64,000 nucleotides of DNA, taken from GCA-2683825 sp965662355. Lineage in GTDB: Bacteria; Planctomycetota; UBA1135; GCA-002686595. This document shows, one piece after another, positions 26,651-35,444 of this stretch. The notes under the pieces were generated by a model. It searched no databases. It had not been told where the DNA came from and worked only from the letters and a program-made list of their open reading frames with translations. The stretch is taken from positions 1-64,000 of the forward strand of contig CBFIHP010000019.1 in the NCBI GenBank assembly GCA_965662355.1, given 5' to 3'. Numbering within the stretch: position 1 is the stretch's first letter; each line of letters starts with the position of its first letter. The translations under genes were made by a program, and so were the position numbers.

Positions 26651-28339
26651 ATGAAGAACGCTCGCCAACTCGTGTTACTCGCTCTCTCGACGCTCGTCGC
26701 TTCGGCCTGCGGAGGATCCTCCTCCGGTGTCGGGCCCAGTGGATCCGATGGCGTCGAATTCGGCATGGCCCAGGTGTCGCTGGGTTCGAACGGCCATCCC
26801 GAGCTCGTGTCGTTACGCACCACGCTGACATCGATCGGTCTCGTGCATCCGCTCGGAACGACGACCCCGCTGATCGAGACTCCGATCTCAGTGGAGTGGG
26901 TCGGTCTCACTGAAAACCAGATGTGGCTGGGAACCCACGAGCTGGAGTCCAGCGAGTACGTCGGCTTTCTCCTGACCTTCGATACCCAGGCGACCTCAGG
27001 GGAACTCGCGAGCGGTCAGGTCGTGAACTTCGAGACGGACGAGAGTGCATTCGTGCCCTTCGATGAGGACTTTCACATCACGCCCGAGGCCATGAGCTCA
27101 GGCTACATCGAGCTGGATCTCCTGGCCTCGATCCAGCTCACCGAAGCGCCGCGTTTCCAACCGGTGGGAGGCGCGGCCAACCAACTGCCTTCGGTTCCCA
27201 CCGAAGCGCTCTATGGCGTCGTGCGCGATGTGGCCGCGGGCGGGGTTATCCTGGTTCAGGCCTATGCCGACGCGGATCTGCGACGAGTGCTGGGTCCGCT
27301 CGAGGTCGTGCTAGCGGACAGTGTGCTCTTGATCGACGATGGGGGCGAGGTGTTCGCCTCGCGCGAGGCCTTCTACGGCTCGCTGCGCCCCGGGTTCAGC
27401 TTGCTCGAGCTCGAAGGCGATTTGCAGGCGGGATCGCGTTTCCGCGCTTGCCGGATCGAAATCATCGACCAAGCCCTGGGCAATGGCCGTACGTTGCCGG
27501 TGCGAATCGCGGGCAAGGTCACGGCCCTTCACGATCATGGATTCGAGATGTCGGTACGCCGCGTCTTGAGCGGCGAAGAGACAGCTCGCCCGGTGCTCGA
27601 GGGACTCGACACACCGCACCGCATCGATGTCGCGATCGACGCCATGACCCGCATCCTCGCGGGCCCGGACGGAACCGACGCCGTGCGCCCCGCCGTGGGC
27701 CACGCGGTCATCACCGAGTTCCGCGAATTCGTCATGCAACCCTTCCCGGCCGATGTCGTCCTGTTGCAGCGCACGACCCAGTGCTACCGCGGCGTGATCG
27801 GAGACACCTCGGCAGCGGATGGTTTCGTCCTTCTGACGCGCTCAGACCACGCTGACGACGAGGCGGCCCGCCTTGCCGTTCGGCTGGGCGACGCGCCCAT
27901 CACGCTGCTCCTCCGCAACCGCCCACGACTCAACACCAGAGACCTCATCACCGGCATGGCCGCAGAGGCTTGTGGCACACCCGACGACACCACCGACCAA
28001 AACGACTTGAATGCGCGTTCTGTTCAGGTCCATCCCGGCGTCTTTGCGCGCGCCGATGTCGCCACGTTCGACCGTGCCAGCGCAAGCTTCCGGACCACCA
28101 CGAGTTTCGTGCTGCATTCCTTTGGCACACAGATTCATTCCGGCCCCCTCGCCGTCCAGTTGCGGCCACACGCCCGGCTCCACGGCGTCGTCGATTCGAT
28201 CGACGCCTTCTTCGACCTCCTCGAGACCCTACCCGACGACGTCCAGCTCGTCGTCAACGGCAAGGGCATCGGTTCCGAACAACCCGCAACCGTTCAGCTC
28301 TTTGACCTGGAAGTCCATAGGGTCGTGCGGGACCTCTGA
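26651..28339 (+). CDS. Large lipoprotein of unknown function, DUF4382-like start
   Basis: The 562-residue protein starts MKNARQLVLLALSTLVASAC and has a clear lipobox followed by GGSSSG. The first domain reads FGMAQVSLGSNGHPELVSLR, EYVGFLLTFDTQATSGELAS, FVPFDEDFHITPEAMSSGYI, which resembles the DUF4382 pattern of surface lipoproteins. The remainder contains several beta-type units with recurring 'GxVxDVxxxGVILVQAYxDA' and 'GVIGDTSAADGFVLLTRSD' segments, suggesting repeated OB-fold-like or DUF5666-like domains. No catalytic motif is visible. ATG 26651 directly precedes the signal. An open frame extends upstream to 26441 without function. Confidence 0.68.
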   Translation: MKNARQLVLLALSTLVASACGGSSSGVGPSGSDGVEFGMAQVSLGSNGHPELVSLRTTLTSIGLVHPLGTTTPLIETPISVEWVGLTENQMWLGTHELESSEYVGFLLTFDTQATSGELASGQVVNFETDESAFVPFDEDFHITPEAMSSGYIELDLLASIQLTEAPRFQPVGGAANQLPSVPTEALYGVVRDVAAGGVILVQAYADADLRRVLGPLEVVLADSVLLIDDGGEVFASREAFYGSLRPGFSLLELEGDLQAGSRFRACRIEIIDQALGNGRTLPVRIAGKVTALHDHGFEMSVRRVLSGEETARPVLEGLDTPHRIDVAIDAMTRILAGPDGTDAVRPAVGHAVITEFREFVMQPFPADVVLLQRTTQCYRGVIGDTSAADGFVLLTRSDHADDEAARLAVRLGDAPITLLLRNRPRLNTRDLITGMAAEACGTPDDTTDQNDLNARSVQVHPGVFARADVATFDRASASFRTTTSFVLHSFGTQIHSGPLAVQLRPHARLHGVVDSIDAFFDLLETLPDDVQLVVNGKGIGSEQPATVQLFDLEVHRVVRDL

Positions 28340-28384
28340 TACGGAGTCGCACACTCGCTGAGGCTATGCGACGGACAGAGGTCC

Positions 28385-30787
28385 CTACTCGCTCGACCCC
28401 CACGGAAGAAACAGGAAGTTTCCGCTCCTCCGCCCCCCCCGATTCTCATACCGAAAGAGGCGCCACAGGAACGAGAAACGAGTCTCCTCCGGCCCTGTAT
28501 CCCACGTAACGAAGGGGAATATGTCCCGCTGGGTCGAGGCGCCGTTGGTCTCGCTGTGATAGAGGTAATACAGGAGCCGGAAGCTCGAACTGTCCCCTTT
28601 CTTCGAGGACATGACGCTCCACAATGGCCCGCTCCAATCCACCTCGTTCCCAACACGCTCATAGTCGAACAAGAGCGGGAAACGCCTCTTCTTGCGCTCG
28701 AGTGTTTCCGTATGCCTCCCCGCGAACGATGCGATTGCTTCCCTGACCGCAGCGGGATCACCTTCATCCACCGCCTCGACATTCCTGACGAGGATGTCGC
28801 GCACTTCCTTCTCCATGTGCTCGAGCCCCGTTCCATTGTCGAACCCCTGGGAATAGGCGCGCAAGAGCCGGGCTTCTCGGTTCTCGAGCACGTCCTCCCT
28901 CCAGACCGCGAAGGTCTGCTTCTCGACCAAGAAGGAGTCGAACAGGAAGGAACTCGAAGTGCTCATGGTCAGGTTGTCCTCGTCGAGCGTGCGACCCATG
29001 GGGACACGCGGCTCGTCCCAGCGCTTACTTTCGCTCTCGAAGAAGACGAGCAAGTTGGACTTCTTCGTCCGAACGCCATCCCGAGTATTCGAGCGCGTCC
29101 TGTAGAGCAGGGGGCCAAGCACATGAAAGCTGGAGCCTGTTTGCCACCGGGAAGAGCCGACGAGCGTGAGTCTGTGGCCCAGGGACTCATCGGAAAGGCC
29201 TTCGCTGCGCGAGAAGAGCGGCCAGAAGCCAAGGCGTGAGCTCTCACTCGTGCGCGAGGAGTAGCCCAACCCAAAGAAAGCCCGCAGCTCGCGGTGCTCC
29301 GGTCCGGATGAATCGCTGAATAGCGGGAAGAGCCAGCGCTCGCTTTCTGCAGCGTGCTTGCGCTGTCCGTAGAGCGTTAGATCGTAGAAGAGACCCGGAG
29401 ACTCGTCTTCGCTGGTGGTGGAAACAAAGGGCCAGATGCGCCACGAAGAGCCCGTTTCGCCGGAATGGGAATGCCCCAGGCCCAGGGCGTACCAAGCTGC
29501 GCTGCCTTTCGGAGAGGAAGTGCTCGCGTAGATCGGTGCAATGCGAGTGGAGCGTTCATCGCCTTTCTTGTGTCGTTCGAACAGCGGCCAGAGGAAGGAG
29601 GTGCGCTCCTCTTCCTTCGCCGCATTGCGACTGCGGTGGAAGATCGGGCCCAGGACGTTGACGTAGCGTTTGTCCTGCGTCGGGTTCCAGCCGTACCCGC
29701 CCAAGGGGGTCAGGATCGAACGATCCTCGCCTTCCCTGTCGTAGTAGAAGAAGGGGAAGAAGGTCTTCCACGAGGACTTGATGTCCTCCTTGATCTCGGA
29801 TCCCGACCACCAAAGCGGAAGCACGCTCAGCGAGCTCTCGTTCGGGGCCGTCTTGTGCTTGCCTAGCAGCGTGATTACCTCGTCCGTCTCACCTCGACTA
29901 TGCTTCCAGAAGAACGGAAAGAGCACCGTGTCGCTGCCATCGGCCTCTTCCCGGTCGTAGTACAGGGGGATCAGCCAGCTTTCGCGCTTCTTCTCGGAGC
30001 GCTGCGTGCGTCCCAGCCCCAGGAGGAAAGTGCGAACGCGCTTCTTCTCGTTCAGCTCGTGGTCGTACAGCGGGAAAACGGAGAACGAATCGCCTCCGTC
30101 AGCGTAGCGCACAATAGGAAACAAGCCGCCCGAGGACTTCGTCCACCAGAACGGGCCCACGTGTTTCAGGCCACCGACCCCAAACAACGGAAGGACGCCA
30201 AAAGTGCTGTTGTCCTGCCACCAGAAGGGGCCGACGTAATTTAGTGAGCCGAAGCTGGCGATCGGGAAGAGGCCACCCGACGGTTCGCTGGCTTTCGAGC
30301 GCCACCACACAGGCCCTATGTAGTTGAGGCTTCCAAATCCCGCGATGGGAAAGACCCCGCTCGATTCCACGACCCCCGCTTCGTTGCGTTGCCACCAGAA
30401 CGGCCCCACGTACGAGAGATCCTCTCCGATGTTCGCCACAGGAAAGACCCCGGTGTTCTCCTCGAAGCGATAGAACGGAAAGACCCAACCCAACCCCGTT
30501 GCGGTGTCCCACGAGGAGTACGGGTACAGAAAGCCCCATTCCGCGTCGTCCTTGGCCACGAGTGGCCGCAGAGCAAAACCACGCTCGTCCACATCGAGAA
30601 GCGGCCATAGAAACGACGTCGCTCCCCGATCGTGATACGCAATCGGCCAGGCGTTGACCCGCTCCGACGAACTCTCACTTGTCATGGGCGAGATACGCCA
30701 CATCCGATCCACCGATGCGCAGGAGAGGAGCAGGCCGGCCGTGAGGGCTGTCAGTGGGAGTCTGCTGGAGAACAACCTTTGGAACAT
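28385..30787 (-). CDS. 800-residue repeat lipoprotein, aromatic 'FP-GPFWW' repeats
   Basis: The protein has a signal peptide with lipobox LLSC near residue 23. Residues of about 95-260 contain five imperfect repeats of roughly 26-30 residues with the form G-V/L-FPIA-x-FG-S-L-N-Y-x-GPFWW, for example GVFPIAGFGSLNYIGPVWW and GLFPIASFGSLNYVGPFWW. Later parts keep a looser repeat, (F/L)-(F/L)-P-(L/F)-(F/Y) as in SFLWPLFERHK, RLGFWPLFSRSE and RWLFPLFSDSS. The density of Trp, Phe, Tyr and Pro and the alternating polarity suggest stacked beta-hairpins. I recognise no family. It lies 20 bases after the DUF1549/DUF1553 gene in the same direction, so may be cotranscribed with the planctomycete cluster. 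Confidence 0.7.
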   Translation of the reverse strand: MFQRLFSSRLPLTALTAGLLLSCASVDRMWRISPMTSESSSERVNAWPIAYHDRGATSFLWPLLDVDERGFALRPLVAKDDAEWGFLYPYSSWDTATGLGWVFPFYRFEENTGVFPVANIGEDLSYVGPFWWQRNEAGVVESSGVFPIAGFGSLNYIGPVWWRSKASEPSGGLFPIASFGSLNYVGPFWWQDNSTFGVLPLFGVGGLKHVGPFWWTKSSGGLFPIVRYADGGDSFSVFPLYDHELNEKKRVRTFLLGLGRTQRSEKKRESWLIPLYYDREEADGSDTVLFPFFWKHSRGETDEVITLLGKHKTAPNESSLSVLPLWWSGSEIKEDIKSSWKTFFPFFYYDREGEDRSILTPLGGYGWNPTQDKRYVNVLGPIFHRSRNAAKEEERTSFLWPLFERHKKGDERSTRIAPIYASTSSPKGSAAWYALGLGHSHSGETGSSWRIWPFVSTTSEDESPGLFYDLTLYGQRKHAAESERWLFPLFSDSSGPEHRELRAFFGLGYSSRTSESSRLGFWPLFSRSEGLSDESLGHRLTLVGSSRWQTGSSFHVLGPLLYRTRSNTRDGVRTKKSNLLVFFESESKRWDEPRVPMGRTLDEDNLTMSTSSSFLFDSFLVEKQTFAVWREDVLENREARLLRAYSQGFDNGTGLEHMEKEVRDILVRNVEAVDEGDPAAVREAIASFAGRHTETLERKKRRFPLLFDYERVGNEVDWSGPLWSVMSSKKGDSSSFRLLYYLYHSETNGASTQRDIFPFVTWDTGPEETRFSFLWRLFRYENRGGRRSGNFLFLPWGSSE

Positions 30788-30807
30788 CGGGAGGACGCCG
30801 ACGAGCG

Positions 30808-33800
30808 CTAGTGGTTGAAGAGGAAGGCGGGGCTGTTGGCCAGGGCCCAGGCGATGTCTTGGCTGGCCGCAAGGCGGATCGTCTCGGCGATGTCGGGGTG
30901 GGTGGTGACGAAGTGCGTGTGGATACGGGCTTCTTCGTCGGGGGTGCGCTGATGGGGAGCGACGTTGAGGGCCTTGACGACATCGGTGGGCAGGCCGTGA
31001 TGGCGCACGGGGCGGGGAGAGGTCGTGACCGAGATGCGGAAGTGTCCGATGGTGTGGTCCGAGCCGTAGTTCTGGGCCATGCGCAGCATCAGTACGTTGG
31101 CGCCCGCGAACGTGCCCTTCTCGGGGGCCAGTTCGTAGACGGCTCCGTGGGGAACGCCGTAGCCCATGTGCACGGCCCAGCCGGTGTCGTCCTTGCCGTC
31201 GATGGAATTCTCGACGGGGTAGCCGTCTTGTGAGTAATCCGCGCTTGCGTGCTGGAGTTTCAACACGCGTGGGGGGTCCTGCGAACCTGCGGCCACGGCG
31301 CTCAGCGTCAGTTCACTGAGCACGTAGTTGCCGCTGCCGTTGCGTCCCGGACCTCCCATGGGCAGCGCCTCGTCGGGCAAGGTCTCGACGCGTAGGCCCG
31401 TGATGGGAGTGCTGGTGGAGACGACGATGTGGTAGGCGTCAGTCGGGGTGCCGCCTTCGACGAAGATCGAGTGATCTTCGCGCACGGTCATCTTGGCCCC
31501 ACCATCCGAGGACGCGCTGAGCGGGCGTAGGGGTTGCCACTCGGCGAGCGGCAAGAGTTCGTCTTCCCATTCCGTGCGGCGACGAACGAGATCGGCGGCT
31601 CCGGCGGGAGCGAGTGCCCCCTTGTTCGCGATGTTCTCCGGTTCCAGGGTAGGCGCTAGCTGGCTCAACTCTGCTTCCGTCGGGAAGCGGCAGAGAAAGG
31701 ACAGGAAGAGCTCTTCGATGATCTGCTTCGGATCGCGTTCGTACTTCACCAGTTCGGTGATGGCATTGTCCTTGGCTCCGATGGCATCGCCGATGGTCGG
31801 CCCATTGACGAGGTTCAAGGCCTGCCCGAGCGACATGCCGTTACCTCGTTCGCACTCACACGCACTTTCACGCGGCGGACGGCCGAAGAGTTGCAGGAAC
31901 CCGTCTGGGGTCTGTACGCCCGCATCGACCAGTTGCACGGCGCGTGTGCCCGGTCGCTCTTCACCGAGCTGAGGTCGAACGCCCGTCGCCTGGTGCACGG
32001 CGTCGTAGAGCACCTCCGATGGCAAGCGGCGCGCCAGAGCGTGCGAGAAGTTGACTTCATCGGTTTCGTTCCAGGCATTCGTCTCGATGGAATGCTGGTA
32101 CGTGCGCGACTGGCAGATTGTGCGCATCAACACACGCACGTCGAAGTCCGAGTCGATGAAGCTCTGGGTCAGGTGCTCGAGCAGCTCGGGGTTCGACGCC
32201 GGGTTGCCGGCGCGGATGTCGTCCACGGGCTGAATCAGGCCGATGCCAAGGAAGTAGCTCCAGATGCGATTGACGAAACTTCTCGCGAAGTACGGGTTCT
32301 CCGCGGCCGTGATCCAGCGCGCCAGGGCTTCGCGGCGCGTCGCCTCTTCCCCTTCTTTGCTGCTCTCCAGCGGCCAGCCGGCGTGCTGATACGGAAAGGA
32401 CGGCTGTGCGATCTCGGACGAATCCGGGAAGTGCACCTCGCCTTCGTCGAGATCGGAAATGATCTCCTCGTCGGGCGTCGATCCCATGGCTTTCTCGCGT
32501 CCCACGCGTGCGAAGTACGAGGCCAGTTGCCAGTGATCGCGCTGAGTCCAGCGCTCGAACGGGTGGTCGTGACACTTGTTGCAGTTGAAGCGGATCCCGA
32601 GGAAGAGCTGGGTGGTGTTCTCCATCACGAGATCCGGCTCGCGCAGGATCTTGTAGTAGGCCGCGGCAGGGTTTTCGTAGGTCGATCCGGAGGCCGCGAG
32701 AATCTGCTTCGCGAAACGATCGTAGGGCTCGTTGCTGGCGACGGCGGCTTGGATCCAGCGTCGGAAGCGCTCGGCGCCCTCGCGCCCAAGGAACTTCGGA
32801 TTGACCTGCAACAGATCGCTCCACTTGTTGGTCCAGTAATCGATGAAGTCCGGTGTGCCGATCAGGCGTTCGATGAGCTCGTCGCGCTTCAGCCGGCCCT
32901 CGCGGCGGTCCATGAGGAACGCGCGTGTCTGGCGCGGTGTGGGCGGGGCGCCGGTCAGGTCCAGGGATACGCGGCGCAGGAACTCGGCATCGGTGCAGAG
33001 CCCGCTCGGCTGCGAACGGATGCGCCTCAGTTTCGCGTACACGAGCTCGTCGATGGCGTTGTGCGTCGCAGGCGGCTCTTCCCAGCTCCAGCCGTCGCGG
33101 TCGCCCATGACGAAGAGCTGCGCGGCTGCGTAGCTGCCCTCGTACCGCGCAAGAATCGCCGCCTCGCCGCGGCGCAGTGCCGTGACCAGCCCACGCTCGT
33201 CGATCGAGGTTATCTCGATGTTGCTCGTTTCGAGAAAGGCGTGGGCTGTGACATCACGCATTTCACCGTTCGTGTAGGTCGCCAGCACCGCGAATTGCTG
33301 TTGTCCCTCTGCGCGTTGCAGGATCGGGTTCTTCGGGAAGACCTCGAGCGAGCGCACCCGGGGGGCTTCCGGGTCGAAACGTGCTCCGTCCTTGATCCAG
33401 GAGAGCAGTCGGTCGTAGTCGCGCGATTCCTCGAGCAAGCGTTGTCCGCCTTCGTGTGGAACGGCCGCGGTCGGCTTCAAGAGAAACAGGCTCTCTTCGG
33501 GACGTACCCGGTCGAAACGACGTGCCGCCATCTCGTCGGTCAGGGCGGCATAGTCGAAGGCCGGGTCGTAGCCCCGCAGAGAGAGCTTGAACCCCTTCTT
33601 TCCGTCGGCACTTCCGTGGCACGAGCCCGTGTTGCAGCCCGCGCGCGATAGGACCGGCATGACGTCGGTCAGGAAGTGCTGGGCGGGGGGCTCGGCCTGG
33701 CCGCTGACGCGATAGGAGATGGCCATGTCGACTCCGTCCAGCTCGAAGCGGAGTTCGCCTTCGCCGTTGCTGACAGGTCGGACCAGGCCTCGATCATCGA

Positions 33801-34014
33801 TCTCGAGATGCGGGACCGCGCTCTGTAGTTTCACTTCACGGGTGACATCGCGCAGATGGCCTTCGATGCCGCGTGCGTCGATGAGTAGTTGAATGTAGCC
33901 AAAGCGATCGTTCAGCTCGATGCGCTGGGGATGCACTTCGAGCGCGACGATTTTGGTCTTGGTCGTTTCGCCATCCGACGCGAACAAGGCGCTGGCCAGT
34001 AGCAGGGACAACAT
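30808..34014 (-). CDS. DUF1549/DUF1553 (PSD1-type) protein with cytochrome-c-like motifs
   Basis: The 1068-residue exported protein begins MLSLLLASALFASDG and carries a short signal. A BIG2-like beta region comes first, then CNTGSCHGSADGKKGFKLSL (a CX4CH motif), followed by the DUF1549 block (IDELVYAKLRRIRSQPSGLC, SLDLTGAPPTPRQTRAF, DFIDYWTNKWSDLLQVNPKF) with CNKCHDHPFERW (a CXXCH motif). The DUF1553 block follows (NPYFARSFVNRIWSYFLGIG; SDFDVRVLMRTICQSRTYQ). The C-terminal 250 residues form an F5/8-like beta domain. Such proteins are almost confined to Planctomycetota and relatives; their role is unsettled. The ATG overlaps the preceding gene's stop by one base (TGATG). A TTG at 34017 would add only one residue. 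Confidence 0.93.
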   Translation of the reverse strand: MLSLLLASALFASDGETTKTKIVALEVHPQRIELNDRFGYIQLLIDARGIEGHLRDVTREVKLQSAVPHLEIDDRGLVRPVSNGEGELRFELDGVDMAISYRVSGQAEPPAQHFLTDVMPVLSRAGCNTGSCHGSADGKKGFKLSLRGYDPAFDYAALTDEMAARRFDRVRPEESLFLLKPTAAVPHEGGQRLLEESRDYDRLLSWIKDGARFDPEAPRVRSLEVFPKNPILQRAEGQQQFAVLATYTNGEMRDVTAHAFLETSNIEITSIDERGLVTALRRGEAAILARYEGSYAAAQLFVMGDRDGWSWEEPPATHNAIDELVYAKLRRIRSQPSGLCTDAEFLRRVSLDLTGAPPTPRQTRAFLMDRREGRLKRDELIERLIGTPDFIDYWTNKWSDLLQVNPKFLGREGAERFRRWIQAAVASNEPYDRFAKQILAASGSTYENPAAAYYKILREPDLVMENTTQLFLGIRFNCNKCHDHPFERWTQRDHWQLASYFARVGREKAMGSTPDEEIISDLDEGEVHFPDSSEIAQPSFPYQHAGWPLESSKEGEEATRREALARWITAAENPYFARSFVNRIWSYFLGIGLIQPVDDIRAGNPASNPELLEHLTQSFIDSDFDVRVLMRTICQSRTYQHSIETNAWNETDEVNFSHALARRLPSEVLYDAVHQATGVRPQLGEERPGTRAVQLVDAGVQTPDGFLQLFGRPPRESACECERGNGMSLGQALNLVNGPTIGDAIGAKDNAITELVKYERDPKQIIEELFLSFLCRFPTEAELSQLAPTLEPENIANKGALAPAGAADLVRRRTEWEDELLPLAEWQPLRPLSASSDGGAKMTVREDHSIFVEGGTPTDAYHIVVSTSTPITGLRVETLPDEALPMGGPGRNGSGNYVLSELTLSAVAAGSQDPPRVLKLQHASADYSQDGYPVENSIDGKDDTGWAVHMGYGVPHGAVYELAPEKGTFAGANVLMLRMAQNYGSDHTIGHFRISVTTSPRPVRHHGLPTDVVKALNVAPHQRTPDEEARIHTHFVTTHPDIAETIRLAASQDIAWALANSPAFLFNH

Positions 34015-35444
34015 CAACGCGCCTCCGTTTGGGCCTGGGAAGCCTCGATGATGACGGGCTCGTCCGTCGTTTCCAGGGGCGGGTCCGCAAGCGGCACGGA
34101 AGCGAAGGAATAGCTGAATTCGCCGGTGGAGGCATCGAGGACGACGATGTCTCCGCGGAAGCCCGCTACCGCGATGTGATCGCCAGCGGGGTGCACATCA
34201 AGTGTGTAGATACCCGCATCAAAGTCGTGGCTCCAGCGCTCCGCGCCGTCCTCCACGTTGAAAGAACGTACGTTGCCCATGCTCGTTGCGCTGCTACCCG
34301 CGACGATCCAGTCCGCCGTGGGGCTCCAGTCGACGGCGAACACGCGGCCGGGAAGCGCGTTGAAGGTGTGCAGCAAGTTGTAGTCGTCGCCGATGACGCG
34401 TTTCTCCTCGCGGTACATGCGGAAGATCTTGGGCGTGCCATCGGACCCCCCGACCAGGAGCTCGTCCTTTTTGGGATGGCGCACGACCGACAACAGCCCG
34501 CCCTTCAAGGCGCCGGGTGTGATGCTGGTGATGTTGTCGATGAACTGCTGGGTTTCGAGCTTGATGAGTTTCATCGAGCGATCACGGCCGATCGAAACCA
34601 CGTGCGTGGCATCCGTGGAGAAGGCGGTGCCAAGGACCCAGTCGGCGTGCGCGCTCTGGTACAGGATCTCGGTGCCGTTCTTCACGTTGACCGCGCGCAG
34701 CGTCGAATCCTTGCAGCCGAAAGCCAGCTTGCTCCCATCCGGCGACCAGCTGACGCCTCGAAGGGTGTCGTTGGTCGTGGGAATCGAGAGGGTCAGTTCG
34801 CCCGTGGCGACGTCCCAGACCTGCAATTCGCCCATACGCGCCGGCGAGCCGCCGGCCACGGCCAGCTGGGTTCCATCCGGCGAATAGGCCACAGACTCGA
34901 TGCGTTCGGAAAGGCCGATCAAGCGCCTCACGATGGCGGATCCATCCCTGCGGTGCAGCAGCACCTCTCCACGGCCTGCGACTGCGATCTGCTCGCCCGA
35001 TGGTGAATACTGCAGCGACGTGATGACCGGCGGGCGCGCGTATGTCGGAGGTCCCGTCGGGCGTGAGCGGAAGGACTTCGGTGTATCGTCGAGCGCACCC
35101 TCGCGAATCCAGCTGCGTAGCAACTCGACCTGATCGTCGGTCAGCGGATCGGCGTCCTCGGGCATCTCGGGAGGCGTGTCACCGAAGGGCGTGATGACGT
35201 CGATCAGCACGCTCTCTTCCGGCTTGCCAGGAACGAGCAGGGCCGTTTCGTCCAGAGGTCGCTCTAGCAAATCGCCATGTGTGACGAGCACGATATCGCC
35301 CTTGGGGCGAGCCGGTTGATGGCAACCCTGACAACGTGCACGCAGCAGCGGTAGTACATCCCGTTGAAAACTGACCGTCTCCTGGGCGGACGCGGCGCTG
35401 CTCAGTGAGGAGGCGATCATGAATGCGCAGGTGGATCGCTTCAT
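34014..35444 (-). CDS. Exported cytochrome-c-like domain plus WD40 propeller protein
   Basis: The 476-residue protein has a signal peptide (cleavage near SAQ) and then the planctomycete cytochrome-C-like segment LLRARCQGCHQPARPKGDIV, with a CXXCH site. Further conserved parts are LLVPGKPEESVLIDVITPFG and LTDDQVELLRSWIREGA. The rest is a WD40-type propeller with several repeats: QYSPSGEQIAVAGRGEV, AYSPDGTQLAVAGGSPA, SWSPDGSKLAFGCKDSTLR, FSTDATHVVSIGRDRSM. This combination is typical of c-type cytochrome/WD40 proteins paired with DUF1549/DUF1553 and DUF1501 proteins. Start and stop overlap both neighbours by one to four bases, so the three are one translationally coupled operon. Confidence 0.92.
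   Translation of the reverse strand: MKRSTCAFMIASSLSSAASAQETVSFQRDVLPLLRARCQGCHQPARPKGDIVLVTHGDLLERPLDETALLVPGKPEESVLIDVITPFGDTPPEMPEDADPLTDDQVELLRSWIREGALDDTPKSFRSRPTGPPTYARPPVITSLQYSPSGEQIAVAGRGEVLLHRRDGSAIVRRLIGLSERIESVAYSPDGTQLAVAGGSPARMGELQVWDVATGELTLSIPTTNDTLRGVSWSPDGSKLAFGCKDSTLRAVNVKNGTEILYQSAHADWVLGTAFSTDATHVVSIGRDRSMKLIKLETQQFIDNITSITPGALKGGLLSVVRHPKKDELLVGGSDGTPKIFRMYREEKRVIGDDYNLLHTFNALPGRVFAVDWSPTADWIVAGSSATSMGNVRSFNVEDGAERWSHDFDAGIYTLDVHPAGDHIAVAGFRGDIVVLDASTGEFSYSFASVPLADPPLETTDEPVIIEASQAQTEAR

Noticed and set aside
31891..33651. Long plus-strand open frame (586 codons) opposite the DUF1549/DUF1553 gene
   Set aside because: Mirror of a confidently identified gene without domain evidence of its own.
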